From Bryobacterales bacterium (GTDB lineage: Bacteria > Acidobacteriota > Terriglobia > Bryobacterales > Bryobacteraceae), in NCBI GenBank assembly GCA_026129915.1, contig JAHCHD010000037.1, forward strand, positions 1 to 34,395: a stretch of DNA of 34,395 nt, read 5' to 3'. The notes under the pieces are model-generated. The model saw only the letters and a list, made by a program, of their open reading frames with translations, did not search any database and was not told the origin of the DNA. Positions 23,200 to 31,208 of this stretch are shown one piece after another. Position numbers and translations under genes: made by a program. Positions within the stretch are counted from its first letter, which is position 1. Every line of letters begins with the position of its first letter.

Positions 23200-24699
23200 A
23201 TGACCGATTCCATACTGCTCGACAACGCATCCTCGGTCCCCATCTACCGCCAATTGCATCGGCAGTTGCGGGGAATGATTGTGGGCGGCACGCTGATTGC
23301 GGGTCACCGGTTGCCTGCCACGCGCGAACTGGCGCAGGATTTGGGGGTCAACCGGGCCACGGTATCCTCGGCCTACGCGCTGCTCGAAGAGGAAGGCCTG
23401 ATTCACGGCCACGTAGGCCGGGGCAGCTTCGTGAGCGCTCTAAACTCTGAAACCATTGATTCCAAAGAGCGCACTGGCCGCACTTCCTTTGAGTCTGACT
23501 CGGTGGGGGTGACGTCCTATGGCCGTTCAGCGCTACTTAGCCAAGCCTCAACTGAGATCAGTTTCGCCACCTCGCGACCGCTAGCGGGTTTATTTCCGGT
23601 GGAGGAGTTCCGCGAGAGCTGCCAGGAAGTGCTGGGCGACGAAGTGGCCCATACCGTGCTGCAGCTTGGTTCTCCGCTCGGATACGCACCGCTCCGCCAA
23701 TACTTGATGGAAGAAGCGGAACTGCGTGGCATTGGCCGGTCCAATGACGATATCCTGATCACCAATGGCTGCCAGCAGGCCATTGATCTCCTCGCTCGTG
23801 CGCTTCTGCGTCCCGGCGATGCGGTGGCTGTGGAAGAACCGGTATATCCCGGATTGAAGGCGGCGCTGCTGCAGGCCGGAGCTCGGCTGGTGGGCGTACC
23901 CGTTGGCAAGTATGGCGTGGACCCTGAAGCGTTTGACCGCGCCCTTGAGCGCGAGAGTCCACGCTTTGCGGTCGTCACTCCGAGTTTCCAGAACCCCACC
24001 GGGGCCACGGTTCCTGAAGCCGCCAGGCGGTCTCTGCTTGCCTCCGCGCGGGCACGGGGCGTGATGCTGGTGGAAAACGACCTCTATGGCGAACTACGCT
24101 ACCGCGGCGTGGCGCAACCTACCGTGAAATCTCTTGATGAGCTTGGCGACACCGTTTTGCTAGGGAGCTTTTCAAAGGTGGCATTTCCTGGATTGCGCGT
24201 AGGGTGGATGATTGCGCCCCGCCCGCTTATCCGCAAGCTCGCGGAGATCAAGCAGGCCACTGACCTGCATACTGACCAGCTATCGCAGGCAGTCCTCTTG
24301 CGGTTTGCCGAAAGCGGCAGACTGGGGCGGCACTTGGAACGGGCACGGCGGGCAGGATTGGCCCAGTTGGAAGCAGCCGTGGATGGCTGCCGGCACTACC
24401 TACCCGAGGGGACTTCGTGTACGGAACCGGATGGCGGCTTGAACTTGTGGGTGCGGCTGCCGGCGCCCCTGGACGCCGATTCACTGCTTTCGCGGGCACA
24501 GATGCGCGGTGTGAGCTATCTTCCCGCGCGTTACTTCTCAGTGAATCGTGCCGAGGACAGGGCATTCCGGCTAAGTTTTGGCGGACTGACGCCCGACGAG
24601 ATTGAACGCGGATTGCGCATTCTGGGCGATGTCTTCCGCGAGGAATTGGAACGCAGCACGCTAGCGGGTGTAGGCGAAATGGCCACGGCCATGGTTTAG
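23200..24699 (+). CDS. MocR-family (PdxR-like) transcriptional regulator
   Basis: A 499-residue fusion of a GntR-type winged helix and a fold-type I aminotransferase domain. HTH residues 14-80 show PIYRQLHRQLRGMIVGG, LPATRELAQDLGVNRATVS and HVGRGSFV. The PLP domain has Asn265 in FQNPTG, Asp294 in END, the Schiff-base Lys326 in SFSKVAFPG, and Arg333. Family members sense PLP through this lysine. Lying directly upstream of pdxS and pdxT on the same strand, it is very probably a PdxR that controls PLP synthesis. ATG 23200 is used (AAGG 2 nt upstream); an ATG at 23167 would add 11 residues and place the start inside the repeat. It is divergent from the lipoprotein gene. Confidence 0.9.
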   Translation: MTDSILLDNASSVPIYRQLHRQLRGMIVGGTLIAGHRLPATRELAQDLGVNRATVSSAYALLEEEGLIHGHVGRGSFVSALNSETIDSKERTGRTSFESDSVGVTSYGRSALLSQASTEISFATSRPLAGLFPVEEFRESCQEVLGDEVAHTVLQLGSPLGYAPLRQYLMEEAELRGIGRSNDDILITNGCQQAIDLLARALLRPGDAVAVEEPVYPGLKAALLQAGARLVGVPVGKYGVDPEAFDRALERESPRFAVVTPSFQNPTGATVPEAARRSLLASARARGVMLVENDLYGELRYRGVAQPTVKSLDELGDTVLLGSFSKVAFPGLRVGWMIAPRPLIRKLAEIKQATDLHTDQLSQAVLLRFAESGRLGRHLERARRAGLAQLEAAVDGCRHYLPEGTSCTEPDGGLNLWVRLPAPLDADSLLSRAQMRGVSYLPARYFSVNRAEDRAFRLSFGGLTPDEIERGLRILGDVFREELERSTLAGVGEMATAMV

Positions 24700-24740
24700 C
24701 CGTAAACCGGCATTCGCGCGGCACTGGCTTTCTGTTTAGC

Positions 24741-24767
24741 TTTTCCAGGCCAATGGGCTTGGTGTGG
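24741..24767 (+). promoter_or_regulatory. Candidate regulator site upstream of pdxS
   Basis: The 103-bp gap before pdxS contains GGCCAATGGGCTTGG (24748-24762), which shares GCCAAT and a TTGG half-site with the repeats before the MocR gene. It could be the PdxR target at the pdxS promoter. The similarity is short, so confidence is low. Confidence 0.3.
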
Positions 24768-24802
24768 TGAGTGCTTACTCTGGGAAAGGAGCGTCAAAGA
24801 CC

Positions 24803-25750
24803 ATGGACGCCATGAATGGACGACCGAACTTCGCGGAAAAGATTTCTGAATTCCGGCGGCTGAGCGATGAGCAGCGCAAGGATTTCAAACTGAAGGTGGG
24901 GCTTGCCGAGATGCTGAAGGGCGGCGTGATCATGGACGTCACCACCCCTGAGCAGGCCCAGATTGCTGAAGAAGCAGGCGCGGTGAGTGTGATGGCGCTC
25001 GAACGCATCCCGGCGGATATCCGCAAGGAAGGCGGCGTGTCCCGAATGTCAGCCATCAAGATGATCCGAGGCATTCAGGAAACAGTGAGCATCCCGGTGA
25101 TGGCCAAAGCGCGCATTGGCCACTTCATGGAGGCACGCGTTCTGGAAGCTCTAGGCGTAGACTTCATCGACGAGAGCGAAGTGCTCACCCCTGCTGACGA
25201 AGAGAATCACATCGACAAGCGCGACTTCCGCGTGCCCTTTGTCTGTGGCGCGCGCAACCTCGGCGAGGCCCTGCGGCGCGTGGGCGAAGGCGCGGCGATG
25301 ATTCGCACCAAGGGTGAAGCGGGTACCGGCGACATCGTGGAAGCGGTGCGGCACATGCGCACCATCATGAAAGAGATGCGCATCATCCAGGGCATGCGGC
25401 CGGATGAGTTGCCCACGGCTGCTAAGAACCACCAGGCGCCCCTGGACCTGATTGAGATGGTGCACCGCACCGGCAAGTTGCCCGTGCCCAACTTCTCGGC
25501 GGGCGGCATTGCCACCCCCGCGGACGCCGCATTGATGATGAGCCTGGGTGCGGAAACGGTGTTCGTGGGCTCCGGCATCTTCAAGTCGAGCGACCCCATG
25601 CGGCATGCCAAGGCCATCGTGAAGGCCGCCACCTATTGGGACGATCCCTTCAAAGTACTCGAAGCCTGCGAAGACATCGGCGAACCGATGCGCGGCCAGA
25701 GCGTGGCGCAAACGCCCGAAGCCGAGTTGATGGCCGGCCGTGGCTGGTAG
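24803..25750 (+). CDS. pdxS: Pyridoxal 5'-phosphate synthase lyase subunit PdxS
   Basis: Synthase subunit of the deoxyxylulose-5-phosphate-independent PLP pathway. It condenses ribose 5-phosphate, glyceraldehyde 3-phosphate and ammonia in a (beta/alpha)8 barrel that forms a dodecamer. The 315-residue sequence is highly conserved: Asp45 in [13 protein letters not shown], catalytic Lys102 in MAKARIGHF (Lys81 in Bacillus), [18 protein letters not shown], second lysine Lys170 in [10 protein letters not shown], and the phosphate-binding [13 protein letters not shown] and [12 protein letters not shown] 24803 is used, with AAAGGAG 12 nt upstream; the upstream in-frame start lacks support. pdxT follows by 97 nt. 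Ammonia comes from PdxT. Confidence 0.97.
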   Translation: MDAMNGRPNFAEKISEFRRLSDEQRKDFKLKVGLAEMLKGGVIMDVTTPEQAQIAEEAGAVSVMALERIPADIRKEGGVSRMSAIKMIRGIQETVSIPVMAKARIGHFMEARVLEALGVDFIDESEVLTPADEENHIDKRDFRVPFVCGARNLGEALRRVGEGAAMIRTKGEAGTGDIVEAVRHMRTIMKEMRIIQGMRPDELPTAAKNHQAPLDLIEMVHRTGKLPVPNFSAGGIATPADAALMMSLGAETVFVGSGIFKSSDPMRHAKAIVKAATYWDDPFKVLEACEDIGEPMRGQSVAQTPEAELMAGRGW

Positions 25751-25847
25751 TTCGCGATTGAGTTCCCCCAAAGTCCGGGGGTGGCGGATCGCTAGCGGTA
25801 CGCTGCCCCCGGTGTTCTTGAAGGCCTCATTCATCTAGAGGATGCCC

Positions 25848-26453
25848 ATGCCCCTGATTGGTGTACTCGCCCTGCAAGGCGACTTTGAAGCCCACCTGGA
25901 AATGATGCGCGAACTCAGCGCGCCTGCCCGTGAAGTGCGCACAGCCGCCGCTCTTCAGGAAGTCGATGCGCTTATCATTCCCGGCGGGGAAAGCACCACG
26001 ATGCTGCGTCTGCTTCATCGAGAGAACCTCTGGCAGGAACTCGCCCGCTTCGGCGAAGAAAAGCCCATCTTTGGCACCTGCGCCGGAGCCATCCTGATGG
26101 CCAGCGAAGTGAGCCATCCGCAACAGGAAAGCTTTTCGATGATGGATATTGCGGTCATCCGCAACGGCTACGGGCGTCAGCTCGACAGCCGCATCGTATT
26201 GCTGCATCCGGAACCGGGCATTGAAGAAGTGCTCGGCCGCGATCTGGAAGCCGTTTTCATCCGCGCCCCCATCATACAGCGCGTCGGCCCTGGCGTAGAG
26301 GTTCTTGTCCGCTACAACGGAGACCCAGTGCTGGTGCGGCATGGCAAGCACCTGGCGGCCAGCTTCCATCCGGAACTTACCACTGACAGCCGCATCCATG
26401 ATTACTTCGTCAGGCGCGTTGCTGAGACCCTTTCGTTCGCATCGAACCCGTAA
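25848..26453 (+). CDS. pdxT: Pyridoxal 5'-phosphate synthase glutaminase subunit PdxT
   Basis: Class I glutamine amidotransferase-type subunit that hydrolyses glutamine and channels ammonia to PdxS. In the 201-residue protein the oxyanion region PGGESTTM lies at 45-52, the nucleophile Cys78 is in FGTCAGAI, and His174 and Glu176 in ASFHPELT complete the triad. IGVLALQGDFEAH is the standard N terminus. TAGAGG lies about 6 nt before ATG 25848, whereas the ATG at 25842 touches it, so 25848 is preferred. The 97-nt gap after pdxS holds a CCCCC/GGGGG hairpin (25765-25781) that may modulate the subunit ratio. Confidence 0.95.
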   Translation: MPLIGVLALQGDFEAHLEMMRELSAPAREVRTAAALQEVDALIIPGGESTTMLRLLHRENLWQELARFGEEKPIFGTCAGAILMASEVSHPQQESFSMMDIAVIRNGYGRQLDSRIVLLHPEPGIEEVLGRDLEAVFIRAPIIQRVGPGVEVLVRYNGDPVLVRHGKHLAASFHPELTTDSRIHDYFVRRVAETLSFASNP

Positions 26454-26474
26454 CCCCGCAGCCCTCGGCGGGGT
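26453..26474 (+). terminator. Possible terminator after pdxT
   Basis: ACCCCGC (26453-26459) pairs with GCGGGGT (26468-26474) around an 8-nt loop, starting at the last base of the pdxT stop. Only a short pyrimidine stretch (CCTTC) follows, so efficiency may be modest. Confidence 0.45.
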
Positions 26475-26518
26475 CCTTCACTGTGATATCGTTTGCTTAC
26501 GATTGAGGTGATTTTTCT

Positions 26519-27358
26519 ATGCAGATGCATCCCTTTTCCCGCCGCGCATTCCTTGCCGGGCTCACTGCGGCTCCGGTGATTCTGAACGCTGCTTTCAAGA
26601 AGATTCCGATTGGTCTCGAACTCTATTCCGTCCGCGACATGATGAAGGACGACGAGATTGCCACCGTGAAAGCCGTAGCCAAGCTGGGCTACGATTTCGT
26701 GGAATTCTACGGACCCTACATGAGCTGGACTACTGACCAAGCCAAGGCTATGCGCAAGGTGCTGGACGATACCGGCCTCAAGTGCCACTCCACGCACAAC
26801 GGGAACCAGAGTTTCGATGACGCAAACATCGACAAGGCCATTGAACTCAACAAGATCATTGGCAGCAAGATGGTGATTATGGCAAGTGCGGGCCGTGTCG
26901 AGAACGGCATTGACGGCTGGAAGGCCGTGGCCGAGAAACTGGCCAAGGGCAGCGAAAAGATGAAGAAAGCCGGACTGGCCGGGGGCTTCCATAATCATCA
27001 GGTTGAATTCCGGCCCAGCGACGGCGTGCGCCCCATTGAGGTGATCGCCAAGAACACGCCCAAGGACGTCGTGCTGCAACTGGACGTGGGCACCTGCGTG
27101 GAGGTGGGTTACGACCCCGCCCAGTGGATCCGGCAGAACCCGGGAAGATTCCGTTCCATTCACCTCAAGGAGTACTCCCGCGAAAAGGGGTATAAGGTGC
27201 TTTTCGGGGACGGTGATTCGCCCTGGAAGTCCATTTTCGAAGCGGCTGAAAGCGTCGGCGGCGTGGAAGGCTACCTGATTGAGCAGGAAGGCTACAGCGA
27301 GCCCTCAATCGTCGCAGCGGAAAAATGCCTGCAGAACATCCGCAAGATGCGCGCCTAG
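26519..27358 (+). CDS. Exported sugar phosphate isomerase/epimerase-like TIM-barrel protein
   Basis: A 279-residue protein of the AP-endonuclease-2/xylose isomerase-like TIM-barrel family. The N terminus carries a Tat motif (SRRAFLAG, Arg8-Arg9) and a short hydrophobic region, so it probably acts in the periplasm. Barrel motifs include IPIGLELYSVRDM, KLGYDFVEFYGP, GLKCHSTHNG, the metal-site strand GGFHNHQVEF, VLQLDVGTC and IHLKEYS with EGYLIEQEGY at the end. Such proteins isomerise or epimerise sugars or inositols, often with Gfo/Idh/MocA enzymes like the one across the terminator. GAGGTGA lies 7 nt before the ATG. The substrate is unknown. Confidence 0.87.
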   Translation: MQMHPFSRRAFLAGLTAAPVILNAAFKKIPIGLELYSVRDMMKDDEIATVKAVAKLGYDFVEFYGPYMSWTTDQAKAMRKVLDDTGLKCHSTHNGNQSFDDANIDKAIELNKIIGSKMVIMASAGRVENGIDGWKAVAEKLAKGSEKMKKAGLAGGFHNHQVEFRPSDGVRPIEVIAKNTPKDVVLQLDVGTCVEVGYDPAQWIRQNPGRFRSIHLKEYSREKGYKVLFGDGDSPWKSIFEAAESVGGVEGYLIEQEGYSEPSIVAAEKCLQNIRKMRA

Positions 27359-27379
27359 GCTTAACGATAACGGAGTACT

Positions 27380-27417
27380 GAAAAAGGGCAATTCCTGCGT
27401 GGGAATTGCCCTTTTTC
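27380..27417. terminator. Strong bidirectional Rho-independent terminator
   Basis: A 16-bp perfect stem, 27380-27395 (GAAAAAGGGCAATTCC) with 27402-27417, closes a 6-nt TGCGTG loop. It is T-rich on the 3' side and A-rich on the 5' side, so it works on both strands. It lies 22 nt after the isomerase stop (+) and 21 nt after the membrane-protein stop (-). Confidence 0.95.
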
Positions 27418-27437
27418 GCGTCGTGCGGACAGAGGAC

Positions 27438-27743
27438 TTAGTCGTCCAATACGGGAAAAGCTCCAATCGCTTGGCGCATAATCAGCCGCTTGCGACGGTC
27501 TCTTTCCTGCAGTGGCCGCGTCATCCAGAACACCACCACCAAGCCCAAAGCAGCCTGTGCGGCCAGCAGCAAGACTAGTCTGGTAAACGCTTGCGGCCCC
27601 TCTGCTGATTCCAAAACCAATCGAGCGGTCAAAAAGGCTGAAGTCAGCGCACAAATCATCCCCACAGCACCCATCCAGGTGCGTCGCCGGTGTTCCTGGC
27701 GCAGGTTATCGTCGGAAAGCGACATGAGTGAGCCAAAGGCCAT
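27438..27743 (-). CDS. Small hypothetical membrane protein
   Basis: A 101-residue protein with two transmembrane helices (about residues 27-46, WMGAVGMICALTSAFLTARL, and 57-76, FTRLVLLLAAQAALGLVVVF). A charged loop follows the N terminus, and the tail is basic (LQERDRRKRLIMRQ). The family is unrecognised. The start is uncertain: ATG 27743 is used, with GGGAG 12 nt upstream; ATG 27725 and the longer frame from 27824 are alternatives. It is convergent with the isomerase gene across the strong terminator. It lies 144 nt downstream of the Gfo/Idh/MocA stop and could be co-transcribed with it. Confidence 0.55.
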   Translation of the reverse strand: MAFGSLMSLSDDNLRQEHRRRTWMGAVGMICALTSAFLTARLVLESAEGPQAFTRLVLLLAAQAALGLVVVFWMTRPLQERDRRKRLIMRQAIGAFPVLDD

Positions 27744-27887
27744 AAGGCAGCCAATCTCCCGTCGCGACAGTCGCAAAACGGGCAGTGGTGCCCCTATTCT
27801 CCTGGGAACCGCGAACAAAAACAAGAAGCGCCACCCTGTTCTAGTACTAATAGGACGATTTTCGCCCCCAAGATGGGGTAGCGCAGG

Positions 27888-29006
27888 TCAAAGCGCCACT
27901 GTCTTGCCGCTAGCTGCCGATTCCCGGGCAGCCACGAGGATCTCCGTGGCAATCAGATTGTTCTCGAGCGACGACAATCCACCAGGCTTTAGCGTTCCGC
28001 GAGCAATGGCAGCCAGGTACGACACCGCATCGCGTTCGGCCAGCGGTAACTCGGGCAGCGCCGGAGTTGATTCCTCGCGTTCTCCGGCTAACCGCACGCG
28101 CAGGGTATTTCCGCCGATAGCATGGGCGTAACCAGTGGCGCCGTAAACTTCAAAATCCTTGCGGTTGAAGGGCCAGTTCCAGCTTGCCTGGACGATGCCT
28201 TGCGCCTTGGGGTAATCCAGCAGGATTGTTGCTTCATCGTCAACCTTGCTGTAGATGTGCGGCTTGGCGGTAAGTGTCCGAGCGGTAACTGCTTGGGGGC
28301 GCTGATTGTCCATCAGCCAGGTCATCAGGTTGGCGCCATAACAGCCGAAGTCGAACAGAGCTCCGGCCCCGTTGAGCACAGGGTCAGTGAGCCACTCAAA
28401 GAACTCATCCCCAACCCCGATCTCCCGCGGACCGGAGTGACCGTCCATGGCCACCATCTTGCGGATATCGCCCGCCGCCTGGCGTTCCTTCACCAGTTTC
28501 CAAAGGTGGCCATGGCTGCGATACCACGTGGTCTCGTAATTCACTACCACGGGAATACCGCTGCTGGCGGCCGCTTTGCGAATACGCTCAGCATGCTCGC
28601 GGCTCACCGCAAGTGGTTTCTCCATCATCACCGGAAGCCTCTGCGCGGCACACACCTCCACCACGTCGGCGTGGTCGAAGGTGCTGCCAAAGGCAGCAAC
28701 GGCATCGGGCTTGGCCCTCTCAATCATCTCCGCCGTATCCCGGAAGCGCCGGTCCGCCGGAATGGAGTAGCGTTCGCCATAGCTGGCAAGCACTTCGGCC
28801 TTAGCCTCGGAAACTCCCACCAGTTCCACATCTTCCCGCTTCACCAGGGCGTTCAGAAAACCGCGTGCATGCCCATGCACCAGTCCAGCGATGGCCAGCC
28901 GGAGCTTCCCGTTGCCAGGCGTCTGCGCCGCGGCGTCTTTGTTTCCAAAGCTGGCCGCACCCAGGGCAGCAGTGCCAAGTACAAACTCTCGTCGGTTTGA
29001 TTGCAT
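27888..29006 (-). CDS. Exported Gfo/Idh/MocA-family oxidoreductase
   Basis: A 372-residue NAD(P)-dependent sugar/cyclitol oxidoreductase. The Tat motif SNRREFVLGTAALGAASFG opens the protein. The Rossmann segment LRLAIAGLVHGHARGFLNA (about 36-54) replaces the usual GxGxxG with GLVHGHA. The active-site EKP is at 129-131 (MMEKPLAVS), and the C-terminal domain has FDFGCYGANLMTWLMD and VQASWNWPF. Tat export would let it fold with its cofactor before secretion. ATG 29006 is chosen to begin at the Tat signal; the frame is open to 29282 without family similarity. It faces the ATP-grasp operon across a 346-bp divergent region. The substrate is unknown. Confidence 0.87.
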   Translation of the reverse strand: MQSNRREFVLGTAALGAASFGNKDAAAQTPGNGKLRLAIAGLVHGHARGFLNALVKREDVELVGVSEAKAEVLASYGERYSIPADRRFRDTAEMIERAKPDAVAAFGSTFDHADVVEVCAAQRLPVMMEKPLAVSREHAERIRKAAASSGIPVVVNYETTWYRSHGHLWKLVKERQAAGDIRKMVAMDGHSGPREIGVGDEFFEWLTDPVLNGAGALFDFGCYGANLMTWLMDNQRPQAVTARTLTAKPHIYSKVDDEATILLDYPKAQGIVQASWNWPFNRKDFEVYGATGYAHAIGGNTLRVRLAGEREESTPALPELPLAERDAVSYLAAIARGTLKPGGLSSLENNLIATEILVAARESAASGKTVAL

Positions 29007-29352
29007 CCCGAATACCCCCAGAGCGGTGGCCTCTGCTGGCCAAGTTGCCCTGCCCCGCAGCATATCAAAGCCAACGGCTGAGGCCATACATCCTCCAACA
29101 TCATCCACCTGCTCAACCATAAATTCGCCGCTGCTCTGCTTCTTAATCTTGCGCCGCACTGTCTGAAAGCGAGGAATGCGGCACAGTGCAAACCGCCACC
29201 GCAGCATTGCCGACAGTAGCGGCGCCACTGGTCGGTCAATTTGATCCGTTGGGATTGAACAAGCGACGCGGAGCGGGCACACATTTCAGAACACAAACGC
29301 GATCCTACTCAAGACAAGTCTCACTTGGCTCCCCCGCCACGACTATGGTGCA
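29007..29352. other. 346-bp divergent intergenic region
   Basis: Lies between the divergent Gfo/Idh/MocA (-) and ATP-grasp (+) genes and should hold both promoters. I see no confident -35/-10 pair, tRNA or long inverted repeat. A GTG-initiated frame at 29186-29374 (+, 62 codons) overlaps the ATP-grasp start by 22 nt and has no ribosome binding site. Confidence 0.5.
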
Positions 29353-30426
29353 ATGGAGACTCTCCCTCGAATGACAGACCACCGCACCGTGATCCTTGCC
29401 AGGCTCGGCTCGACCCAACATGGGACACGGTACCGCTGGCACTGGCTTGCCCCGCCCATGCAGCCGATGCTCGACGACTTTGCCCGCCGGTACCCCAACA
29501 CCAAGTCGCGAATCGTCTCCTGGTTCACAGGCCAACCCCATCCCGACCTCGATCGGGTCAGCGCCATCATCTTCTTCATGCAGGATCCGCTCCGCGAGCG
29601 TTTTCCCCTGGATTTTCAGCAGGCCGTTGCCCTCGCTGACGCCGCCCGCGCCAGGGGCATCCGACTGGTGAACCCTCCCGAGAACCTCTCCAATACCATC
29701 AAGAGCACCCAGGCGCGATTATGGCGTGATGCCGGAATTCCCACGCCACGACATCATAGCTACTCATCGTATGAGGAACTGATGAGCCTCACTAGTACGC
29801 TCGACTATCCCGTCCTGATTAAGTCCGACCTTCTGCACGTCCAGGCGCACATGCACGTATGCCAGACTGCCGCGGACCTCCGCGCCCTTAAGCCTGAACA
29901 GATTGCCTGCCCCGGCAGCGTGGCGGACTTCATCGACACCCGAGAGACCTACCGTCAGATTCGTCCCGATTCCGTATGGGGACGCTTCTACCACAAGAAG
30001 CGCGCTTGCCTCATCGGCTCCAGATCGTTCAACAACCACGTATTCTTTTCCACTAACCCGATTGTGGGTGCATCTACCTGCACATTCCGGCACTACACAA
30101 ACCCCAACCCAATTGCGCGCTGGACGGCCGACCGGCGCTGCCGCGACGAAGTTGCTCTGGACTACGCATTCTTCGAAGCGCCCCCTGAACACACCAACCT
30201 CATCCGCCGCGCGGGCGAAGCGCTTGGCCTTGAGTATCTCGCGATCGACTATGCCACCACCGCGGACGGGCGTCCCATCCTTTGGGAGGCGAACCCCTAC
30301 TTCGCCATGCACATGTTCCCACGCCCCATCCTTCGAGGACCGCGCCAGATGGACAAACGCATCGCTCGTTTCCACGATGTTGCGCATGATTTTATCGTCG
30401 AGCTTCTTGCGGAGCGTACCAGTTGA
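29353..30426 (+). CDS. ATP-grasp family ligase of unknown substrate
   Basis: A 357-residue protein with an ATP-grasp fold, as in carboxylate-amine/thiol ligases that work through acyl-phosphates. Evidence: a preATP-grasp half with VSAIIFFMQDPL and IRLVNPPENLSNTIKSTQARL (Lys117), then GIPTPRHHSY, nucleotide-binding Lys157 in PVLIKSD, and the metal/ATP motif LEYLAIDYATTADGRPILWEANPYF with Asp299, Glu312 and Asn314. The order resembles D-Ala-D-Ala ligase/RimK-type enzymes but I do not recognise the subfamily. The start may be ATG 29353 or ATG 29371 (MTDHRTV); neither has a convincing Shine-Dalgarno. The stop overlaps the TTG start of the GNAT gene. It is probably the ligation step of a small biosynthetic operon. 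Confidence 0.82.
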   Translation: METLPRMTDHRTVILARLGSTQHGTRYRWHWLAPPMQPMLDDFARRYPNTKSRIVSWFTGQPHPDLDRVSAIIFFMQDPLRERFPLDFQQAVALADAARARGIRLVNPPENLSNTIKSTQARLWRDAGIPTPRHHSYSSYEELMSLTSTLDYPVLIKSDLLHVQAHMHVCQTAADLRALKPEQIACPGSVADFIDTRETYRQIRPDSVWGRFYHKKRACLIGSRSFNNHVFFSTNPIVGASTCTFRHYTNPNPIARWTADRRCRDEVALDYAFFEAPPEHTNLIRRAGEALGLEYLAIDYATTADGRPILWEANPYFAMHMFPRPILRGPRQMDKRIARFHDVAHDFIVELLAERTS

Positions 30427-31208
30427 GTTCAGCACTTACCACCTTGCTGCGAAGCGACGTCGATTACTTTCAGCTTGGCGCGCGCAATCACCCCCTCCCC
30501 GGCGGCAGCCAGCTTTGGTGGATGGACGGTTGCCAGAAACTTCCCTCTGGTTGTGTGGCGTTTGGCATGGAGAGCGTGCAGCCTGGCCAGGCCGATTCCT
30601 GGATTGACGCTCTGGAGACATCCGTCCGCGATGCGGGGTCTATGCTGTCCCGGCTCTATCTGCAACGGGATAATCCGGCTTTGGAACTTGCTCTTACCGC
30701 TCGCGGCTACAAGGCCAAGACCGAAATCGCGTTTCTGGGCACAGGGCCCACTGTGCCTGGCTCTGCGCATGACCACTACCGCCTGCGTCCCATCGCCGGA
30801 GACCGCCACTGGGACGAGGCTCTGCGAGTATTCATCGATGGACAGGATGGTCCCGACGGTTACCAGAATCCCCCCGCCCTGTGGCTGGACTTCATTCAGC
30901 GCAAGGTTGCCACCGGCCGCTTGGCGTACTTCTTGATCGAGAGCGACTCAGGCGTAGTTGGCACGCTGGGCAAGATGTTCTATCCTGACTTGCTGCGGCT
31001 CAAGAATCTGCTCATCCGGCCAGGTAGCCGCATGGCTGGAGCGGGTGCTGCAGCTACCCTGCTCACCCATGAATACGCCACTGTTACCTCAGGTCGCACA
31101 ACAGGAGTGTTTGGTATTGAAGGCAGCGCAGGCGCCGCAGTGTACTCTTCCACAGGCATGAGGCCCGCCGGCCGCCAGACGGAATGGACCCGATGGCTTA
31201 TCAGCTAA
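30423..31208 (+). CDS. Probable double-GNAT-domain protein
   Basis: A 261-residue protein with two GNAT-like halves, identified by pattern rather than clear homology. The first ends in SRLYLQRDNPALELALTARGYKAKTEIAFLG (about 76-106), the usual C-terminal strands of a GNAT. The second (about 117-261) has YRLRPIAGDRHW, then FLIESDSGVVGTLGKMFY, then the acetyl-CoA-loop-like RPGSRMAGAGAAATLL (199-214) and TGVFGIEGSAGAAVYSSTGMRPAG. The first half lacks an obvious CoA loop and may be regulatory. The start is TTG 30423, in a TTGA overlap with the ATP-grasp stop, so translation is coupled. It would acylate the product or precursor of its neighbours; the substrate is unknown. Confidence 0.7.
   Translation: MSSALTTLLRSDVDYFQLGARNHPLPGGSQLWWMDGCQKLPSGCVAFGMESVQPGQADSWIDALETSVRDAGSMLSRLYLQRDNPALELALTARGYKAKTEIAFLGTGPTVPGSAHDHYRLRPIAGDRHWDEALRVFIDGQDGPDGYQNPPALWLDFIQRKVATGRLAYFLIESDSGVVGTLGKMFYPDLLRLKNLLIRPGSRMAGAGAAATLLTHEYATVTSGRTTGVFGIEGSAGAAVYSSTGMRPAGRQTEWTRWLIS

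Noticed and set aside
28122..29000. Plus-strand 292-aa frame opposite the Gfo/Idh/MocA gene
   Set aside because: It is a mirror frame of a well-conserved enzyme, rich in His and Gly with no recognisable domain.
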